From Kitasatospora sp. MAP5-34 (lineage in GTDB: Bacteria; Actinomycetota; Actinomycetes; Streptomycetales; Streptomycetaceae): 64,000 nucleotides of DNA. Positions 59,381 through 64,000 of the stretch are shown here, in pieces. The translations under genes were made by a program, and so were the position numbers. Under the pieces are notes generated by a model. It was not told where the DNA came from, did not search any database, and was given only the letters and a program-made list of their open reading frames with translations. The DNA is taken from the NCBI RefSeq assembly GCF_029894335.1, contig NZ_JARXZC010000003.1:124001-188000 (forward strand), written 5' to 3'. Positions within the stretch are counted from its first letter, which is position 1; each line of letters starts with the position of its first letter.

Positions 59381-59425
59381 TTACCACCCCTGGTCCCCTG
59401 GTGGCAACAGGCGTGGTGTGACGAA

Positions 59426-59836
59426 TCACGGCTCGACGGGCGCTCCCGCCACGGCACCCAGGTCGACCAGTTGTGCCCTGCCGTTGCCCACCGACCAGTT
59501 GTCGAGGGCGTTCTCGACGAGCGTGACGAACACGTCCTCGGGCCGCACGCCGACGTCGGTCAGGTTGGCGGCGATCTGCCGGTACAGGTCGAGTTTGAGC
59601 TCCCGCGGCCGACCCGCCACCAGGGTGATCTGGATGCAGACGACGTCCCGGCGGGCCACGTCGAGGTAGTCGGGGTCGAAGATCAGCTCGTCCGGATCGT
59701 GCGGGTTGACGATCTGGAAGCGGTCACCGGCCGGGATGCCGACGGCGTCGACGAGGGCCTGATGCACGCCGTCGGCGATGGCCCGTCGGAGAGCGGGCGG
59801 CCGGGTGGCAGACAGGTCGATGCGGACCAGAGGCAA
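59426..59836 (-). CDS. Tautomerase-family protein
   Basis: 136 residues. The start is TTG followed by CCT, so the protein begins MPLVRIDLSA; removal of Met exposes the catalytic N-terminal Pro of the 4-oxalocrotonate tautomerase/MIF superfamily. A 130-residue length suits the fused, MSAD/cis-CaaD-like or uncharacterised tautomerase_3 group. Residues RFQIVNPHDPDELIFDP and FVTLVENALDNWSVGNG are conserved-looking. No good ribosome site is visible, so the exact start is chosen by Pro1. It is divergent from an ArsR-type regulator. Confidence 0.8.
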   Translation of the reverse strand: MPLVRIDLSATRPPALRRAIADGVHQALVDAVGIPAGDRFQIVNPHDPDELIFDPDYLDVARRDVVCIQITLVAGRPRELKLDLYRQIAANLTDVGVRPEDVFVTLVENALDNWSVGNGRAQLVDLGAVAGAPVEP

Positions 59837-59884
59837 GAGAACGCTCGCTTTCCGGAAGGCCCAGCTACGAAGGCACAGCTACAT

Positions 59885-59930
59885 TGTTCGATGAACATCG
59901 ACCATATCAGTGTATGACGATCATCGAACA
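59885..59930. promoter_or_regulatory. Long inverted repeat between tautomerase and ArsR genes
   Basis: TGTTCGATGA (59885-59894) and TCATCGAACA (59921-59930) are perfectly complementary arms 26 nt apart. The left arm also begins GTTCGATGAAC, a local palindrome. Two half-sites over divergent promoters suit an ArsR-family dimer that would repress both genes. Confidence 0.65.
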
Positions 59931-59949
59931 CCCTGCAGAGGATCGATCC

Positions 59950-60270
59950 ATGTCCGCCCGCACCCGCAGCCTCACCCACGCCCATCCGACCGAGGTGTCG
60001 CTCCAGGACGCGCTCGACGCGGTCGGCGATCCGGTGCGACGCGCCATCCTCAGGGAGTTGGCCGGCACCCCCGACTGGACCCGCGCCTGCGGCACGTTCG
60101 ACCTTCCGGTAACCAAGGCGACGCGCAGTCACCACTTCGCCGTGCTGCGTGCGGCCGGCCTCGTCGAGCAACGCGACGAGGGAGCACGTCGGCTCAACCG
60201 GCTCCGCCGCCCCGAATTCGACCGGCGGTTCCCCGGTCTCCTCGCTCTGGTCCTGGCCGAGCCGGGCTGA
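59950..60270 (+). CDS. ArsR-family transcriptional regulator
   Basis: 106 residues. The winged HTH covers about 20-100: LDAVGDPVRRAILRELAGTPDW, then PVTKATRSHHFAVLRAAGLVEQRDEGARRLNRLRRPEFDRRFPG. No Cys metal-site motif (ELCVCDL) is present, so it is a non-metal-sensing ArsR of the solvent/ligand type. ATG 59950 is chosen; an in-frame ATG at 59917 would put the start inside the inverted repeat. Divergent from the tautomerase. Confidence 0.8.
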   Translation: MSARTRSLTHAHPTEVSLQDALDAVGDPVRRAILRELAGTPDWTRACGTFDLPVTKATRSHHFAVLRAAGLVEQRDEGARRLNRLRRPEFDRRFPGLLALVLAEPG

Positions 60271-60326
60271 TCCTGACCGAGCCCGCAACGGACCAGTCCG
60301 GTCCCGCGCAGGTTCGCGTGCGAGCG

Positions 60327-61103
60327 TCAAGGCGCGCGCGCGTCAAGGCGTCGGGGCTGGCGACTGCCTGACGATCGCCAGCGGTAGCACAGCTCCGGGC
60401 GGCCGACCTGGCCGTACTGGGGTTCACGGACGGCGAGGCCGGTGTCGACCAGGTGTTCCAGATAGCGGCGGGCGGTGATCCGGGAGACCCCGGCGGCGGT
60501 GCCGGCGGCAGCGGAGGAGAGGCCCTCGGCGGCGCCCCGCAGGACGGTGGCGACCGTCTCCAGGGTGGCCGCGCTGAGGCCCTTCGGGAGGGCGGTGCGG
60601 TCGGGGGTGCGCAGGACGGCGAACGCCTGGTCCACCTCGTCCTGACCGGTGGCCTCGCCGGAGCGGGCGAGGCTGTCGCGGTAGCGGGCGTAGCGTTCGA
60701 GGCGGTCCCGCAGGGAGGCACTGCTGAAGGGCTTCAGCAGGTACTGGACCACGCCCGCCGAGACCGCCTGCCGGACCATTGCCAGGTCGCGGGCCGAGGT
60801 GACGGCGATGATGTCGGTGCCGTGGCCGGCCGCGCGCAGCGTGCGGCAGAGCTGCAGACCGTGGCCGTCGGGGAGGTAGAGGTCCAGCAGGGTGAGGTCG
60901 ACCGGCCGGCCGGCCGCTCGGGCGCACTCCAGCAGGCGCAGCGCGTCGGCGCAACTGTGCGCCGTGCCGGCCACCCGGAAGCCCGGGGTGCGCTCGACGT
61001 ACAGGGCGTGGGCGGCCGCCGCCACCGGGTCGTCCTCGACCACCAGCACCTCGATCACCGGAACGTCTGTCGCCGGAACCTCGACCACGGGAACCTCGAT
61101 CAC
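60327..61103 (-). CDS. Response regulator, CitB/DcuR family
   Basis: 258 residues. A CheY-like receiver domain starts at about residue 17: IEVLVVEDDPVAAAAHALYV, phosphoacceptor Asp in LTLLDLYLPDGHGL, conserved Thr in AVTSARD and Lys in YLLKPFSSASL. The C-terminal HTH (GTAAGVSRITARRYLEHLVDTGLAVREPQYGQVGRPELCYR) is of the CitB/DcuR type. The N-terminus carries a repeated VIEVPVVEVP element before strand 1. Its GTG overlaps the kinase stop by 4 nt. It likely regulates the divergent dctA-type gene. Confidence 0.9.
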   Translation of the reverse strand: MIEVPVVEVPATDVPVIEVLVVEDDPVAAAAHALYVERTPGFRVAGTAHSCADALRLLECARAAGRPVDLTLLDLYLPDGHGLQLCRTLRAAGHGTDIIAVTSARDLAMVRQAVSAGVVQYLLKPFSSASLRDRLERYARYRDSLARSGEATGQDEVDQAFAVLRTPDRTALPKGLSAATLETVATVLRGAAEGLSSAAAGTAAGVSRITARRYLEHLVDTGLAVREPQYGQVGRPELCYRWRSSGSRQPRRLDARAP

Positions 61104-62716
61104 CGGACGGCCTCCTGTCGCAGCGGCAGCCGTACGGTCAGCACCGCGCCGCGCTCGCGGCCGACCTCGACGGTCCCACCGTTGCGGCGGGCGGTCTGGG
61201 CGACGAGCGCGAGGCCGAGACCACGGCCGCTGCTCTTGGTGGTCCACCCCCGGGTGAAGACCTCGGTCACGGCCTGCGGGTCGATGCCGGGGCCGGTGTC
61301 GGCGACCCGCAGCAGCAGTTCGCCGCCGTCCACCCGGGCGGTGACGGTCACTTCGGGCGGTCCTGGCCGGGCGGCGGCGCCCTCGATGGCGGCGTCCACC
61401 GCGTTGTCGACCAGGTTGCCGAGCACGGTGACCAGGTCGCGCGGGGTGAGTCCGGGTGGCAGGACGCCGTCGTCGATCCGGCTGTCCTCGGTCAGGGTGA
61501 GGTCGACGCCGCGCTCCGCCGCCTGGGCGGCCTTGCCGAGCAGCAGGGCGGCGAGCACCGGCTCGCTGACGGCCGCCACCACCCGGTCGGTGAGCTGCTG
61601 GGCGAGGGCGAGTTCGGCGGTGGCGAACTCCACCGCCTCGTGGTGGCGGCCGAGTTCGATCAGCGAGACCACCGCGTGCAGCCGGTTCGCGGCCTCGTGC
61701 GCCTGCGCGCCGAGCGCGTCGGCGAAGCCGCGTACGGAGTCCAACTCGCCGGTCAGCGACTGGAGTTCGGTGTGATCCCGAAGGGTCACCACGGTACCGA
61801 GGCCCGCGCCGACAGCCGAGGTGTTGAGCACCACCACCCGCTCGGCGGTGAGATGGACCTCGTCGCGCACCGGCGACGGGCTCTCGAGCGCCCGTACGAG
61901 CGCCTCGGGCAGGCCCAGCCCGGCTATCGGGAGTCCGTCCAACTCGCCGGTCAGTCCGAGCAGTTCGCGGGCCGCATCGTTGCAGAGCACCACCCGCTGC
62001 AGCTGGTCGAGCAGCACCAGCCCCTCGCGCACCGAGTGCAGAGTCGCCTGGTGGTAGTCGTACAGGTGACTCAGCTCGGCCGCGCCCATGCCGTGGGTGT
62101 GCCGCCGCAGCCGGGCGCCCACCAGGTAGCTGCCGAGCCCGCCCAGTGCCAGCGCGGCGAGCGCGACGCCGACCAGTTCGAGCAGCCGGAGCCGCAGCCC
62201 GGCGCTGATCGACTCCACCTTGATCCCCGCACTGACCAGCGCGACCACGTGCCGCTGCCCGTCGAGCACGGGCGTGACCACCCGGACGGACGGGCCGAGG
62301 GTACCGGCGTACGTCTCCGAGAAGGTCTCCCCGGCGAGCGCCCGGTCGATGTGCCCGAGGAACGGTCTGCCGATCTGCGCCGGGTCGGGGTGCGTCCACC
62401 GCACCCCGTGGGTGTCCATCACCGTGACGAAGTCCACCCGGGTGTCCTGGCGCACCTGCTCCGCGTACGGCTCGAGCACCGCCGACGGATCGGGCCCGGC
62501 GGCGGCGTCCCGGACGGTCGGCGAGTCGGCGACGGCCCGGGCGGTGGCGGTGACCTGCCGGACGGCGGCGTCCTGGGCCCGGTCGGCGGCGAACAGGTAC
62601 GCGAGCACGGCGCCGCCGGCGACCACGGCCGCCACGATCACGACCTGCACCGCGAACAGCCGGCCCGCGAGGCTGTGCAGGCGGCGGCGCGGCGGGAGGT
62701 GGGGGCGGGCGGTCAT
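61100..62716 (-). CDS. Sensor histidine kinase, CitA/DcuS family
   Basis: 538 residues. TM1 (about 20-42), an extracytoplasmic PASp domain (about 45-175) with VDFVTVMDTHGVRWTHPDPAQIGRPFLG typical of C4-dicarboxylate/citrate sensors, TM2 (about 178-200), a cytoplasmic PAS, and a kinase core: the HAMP-free FADALGAQAHEAANRLHAVVSLIELG phosphoacceptor His, N-box LGNLVDNAVDAA, G-box DTGPGI and GRGLGLALV. It senses a dicarboxylate or citrate outside the cell and phosphorylates the coupled response regulator. Confidence 0.92.
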   Translation of the reverse strand: MTARPHLPPRRRLHSLAGRLFAVQVVIVAAVVAGGAVLAYLFAADRAQDAAVRQVTATARAVADSPTVRDAAAGPDPSAVLEPYAEQVRQDTRVDFVTVMDTHGVRWTHPDPAQIGRPFLGHIDRALAGETFSETYAGTLGPSVRVVTPVLDGQRHVVALVSAGIKVESISAGLRLRLLELVGVALAALALGGLGSYLVGARLRRHTHGMGAAELSHLYDYHQATLHSVREGLVLLDQLQRVVLCNDAARELLGLTGELDGLPIAGLGLPEALVRALESPSPVRDEVHLTAERVVVLNTSAVGAGLGTVVTLRDHTELQSLTGELDSVRGFADALGAQAHEAANRLHAVVSLIELGRHHEAVEFATAELALAQQLTDRVVAAVSEPVLAALLLGKAAQAAERGVDLTLTEDSRIDDGVLPPGLTPRDLVTVLGNLVDNAVDAAIEGAAARPGPPEVTVTARVDGGELLLRVADTGPGIDPQAVTEVFTRGWTTKSSGRGLGLALVAQTARRNGGTVEVGRERGAVLTVRLPLRQEAVR

Positions 62717-62781
62717 GCCAGACAGTGTGCCTTGCCATCGGCGGGCGTCGGAGCCTGCCGCGTGAACTCTATGAACGCAAA

Positions 62782-62797
62782 CGTGACGGCGGTCACG
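62782..62797. promoter_or_regulatory. Palindrome upstream of the dicarboxylate transporter
   Basis: CGTGAC, GGCG, GTCACG, a perfect 6-4-6 palindrome between the divergent kinase and transporter genes; a candidate response-regulator or Crp-type site. Confidence 0.5.
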
Positions 62798-62859
62798 CTG
62801 CGGCCCATAGTCGGATCGGCCCTCCCCCCGGGGCCGCCAGGAGCCGAAGGAGCCGCAGC

Positions 62860-64000
62860 ATGACGACGACCGCAGGAGCCGACCGGAAGAGACCGGACCG
62901 CACGTGCCACCTCTACCTCGCCGTGCTCGCGGCGGTCGTCGCCGGGATCGTGGTCGGCCTGGCCGCGCCGGGCTTCGCGGTGGAGTTGAAGCCGGTCGGG
63001 ACGGGCTTCGTCAACCTCATCAAGATGATGATCAGCCCGGTGATCTTCTGCACCATCGTGCTCGGGATCGGGTCCGTCAGCAAGGCCGCCAAGGTCGGCC
63101 GGGTCGGCGGGCTGGCGCTCGGCTACTTCCTGCTGATGTCCACCGTCGCGCTCGGCCTCGGCCTGGCGGTCGGCAACCTGATCGAGCCGGGCTCCGGCCT
63201 GCACCTCACCCAGGCGCTCGCCAGGACCGGCCACGCCCAGGTGGCCGGTGGCTCGCAGGGCACGGCGGACTTCCTGCTCGGCACCATCCCCACCACCATG
63301 TTCTCGTCGCTCACCGACGGCAAGGTGCTGCAGACCCTGCTGGTCGCGCTGCTCACCGGCTTCGCGCTGCAGGCGATGGGCCCGGTCGGCGCGCCGGTCC
63401 TGCGCGGTGTCGAGCACCTGCAGCGGCTGGTCTTCCGGATCATGTCGATGATCATGTGGGTGGCGCCGATCGGCGCCTTCGGCGCGATGGCGGCGGTGGT
63501 CGGAGCGACCGGGACGGCCGCGTTGAAGAGCCTCGCCGTCATCATGCTCGGCTTCTACCTGACCTGTGCCCTGTTCGTCGTGGTGGTGCTCGGGACGCTG
63601 CTGCGCCTGGTGGCCGGGGTGAACGTGTTCGCGCTGCTGCGCTACCTCGGGCGGGAGTTCCTGCTGATCCTCTCCACCTCGTCCTCGGAGAGCGCGCTGC
63701 CGCGCCTGATCGCCAAGATGGAGCACCTGGGCGTGAGCCGCCCGGTGGTCGGCATCACCGTCCCGACCGGCTACAGCTTCAACCTCGACGGCACGGCCAT
63801 CTACCTGACGATGTCCTCGATCTTCATCTCACAGGCGATGGACCGACCGATGTCGCTCGGCCAGCAACTCTCCCTGCTGGTCTTCATGGTGATCGCCAGC
63901 AAGGGCGCCGCCGGAGTCACCGGGGCGGGCCTGGCCACCCTGGCCGGCGGCCTGCAGTCGCACCGGCCCGAACTGGTCGACGGGGTCGGCCTGATCGTCG
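62860..64000 (+). CDS. dctA: C4-dicarboxylate:cation symporter (DctA-type), 3' end beyond window
   Basis: 380 residues visible. The dicarboxylate/amino acid:cation symporter (DAACS) family is identified from the N-terminal LYLAVLAAVVAGIVVGL, the VNLIKMMISPVIFCTIVLGIGSV helix, the reentrant HP1 LSTSSSESALPRLIAKM, the NLDGTAIYLTMSSIFI motif of TM7 and SKGAAGVTGAGLATLA of HP2. It imports succinate, malate or fumarate with protons. ATG 62860 has AAGGAG 6-7 nt upstream. The divergent CitAB/DcuSR-like system probably induces it. Confidence 0.93.
   Translation, partial: MTTTAGADRKRPDRTCHLYLAVLAAVVAGIVVGLAAPGFAVELKPVGTGFVNLIKMMISPVIFCTIVLGIGSVSKAAKVGRVGGLALGYFLLMSTVALGLGLAVGNLIEPGSGLHLTQALARTGHAQVAGGSQGTADFLLGTIPTTMFSSLTDGKVLQTLLVALLTGFALQAMGPVGAPVLRGVEHLQRLVFRIMSMIMWVAPIGAFGAMAAVVGATGTAALKSLAVIMLGFYLTCALFVVVVLGTLLRLVAGVNVFALLRYLGREFLLILSTSSSESALPRLIAKMEHLGVSRPVVGITVPTGYSFNLDGTAIYLTMSSIFISQAMDRPMSLGQQLSLLVFMVIASKGAAGVTGAGLATLAGGLQSHRPELVDGVGLIV

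Overview
The window is very GC-rich, with GTG/TTG starts, tight ATGA/GTGA overlaps and GC-rich hairpin terminators. It reads as a chromosomal segment of a streptomycete (Streptomyces or Kitasatospora type). Supporting markers are a conservon (cvnABCD), a close RNase Sa relative, a chitinase with the classical streptomycete chitin-promoter repeats, a DmdR-type iron box and dispersed streptomycete intergenic hairpins. I see no rRNA, tRNA, CRISPR array, transposase or phage gene. Names rest on motifs and family recognition; no database search was run.

1-11.6 kb: purine/ureide catabolism. 8-oxoguanine deaminase, an NCS2 urate/xanthine-type permease, uricase, HIU hydrolase and OHCU decarboxylase take 8-oxoguanine and urate to allantoin. 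Hydroxypyruvate isomerase (left edge), malate synthase and an AtzF-C-like protein serve the glyoxylate/urea end. An IclR-family AllR-like regulator sits at the right end. A shared palindrome, close to TTCAACAAAGYGTTGAM, lies at three promoter regions (hyi, uraD, and aceB/allR divergent), giving a coherent regulon model.

11.6-22 kb: mixed genes, including a monooxygenase-like ABM protein, a GH16 beta-glucanase, RNase Sa, a MoaF-like protein, a membrane esterase, a Pr6Pr membrane protein, a methyltransferase, universal stress protein, a CxxCxGxG zinc-ribbon protein, a TetR regulator with its own palindrome, and a YghZ-type aldo/keto reductase. Several short tandem repeats and a 160-bp inverted-repeat element lie between them.

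22-33 kb: a winged-helix regulator and conservon cvnABCD, a long-chain acyl-CoA ligase, a GH18 chitinase with DasR-type repeats, an SGNH lipase and a NUDIX protein. 33-47 kb: an unrecognised protein, sbcDC, YjbQ, a GT2/CDP-glycerol glycerophosphotransferase fusion, a CPA1 antiporter, PlsC and an ABC exporter.

47-53 kb: a Baeyer-Villiger-type monooxygenase, hydrolase and SDR operon beside a divergent MerR gene, resembling the mycobacterial mymA-lipR-sadH order, followed by an inositol-phosphatase-family gene. 53-55.3 kb: the most interesting locus, a cyclodipeptide synthase with a cytochrome P450 very similar to mycobacterial CYP121 (mycocyclosin synthase) but with two substrate-contact positions changed.

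55.3-64 kb: an iron-box-controlled diaminobutyrate aminotransferase/decarboxylase pair (1,3-diaminopropane), a methyltransferase, a tautomerase/ArsR divergent pair, and a CitAB/DcuSR-like two-component system divergent from a DctA-type dicarboxylate symporter that runs off the right edge.
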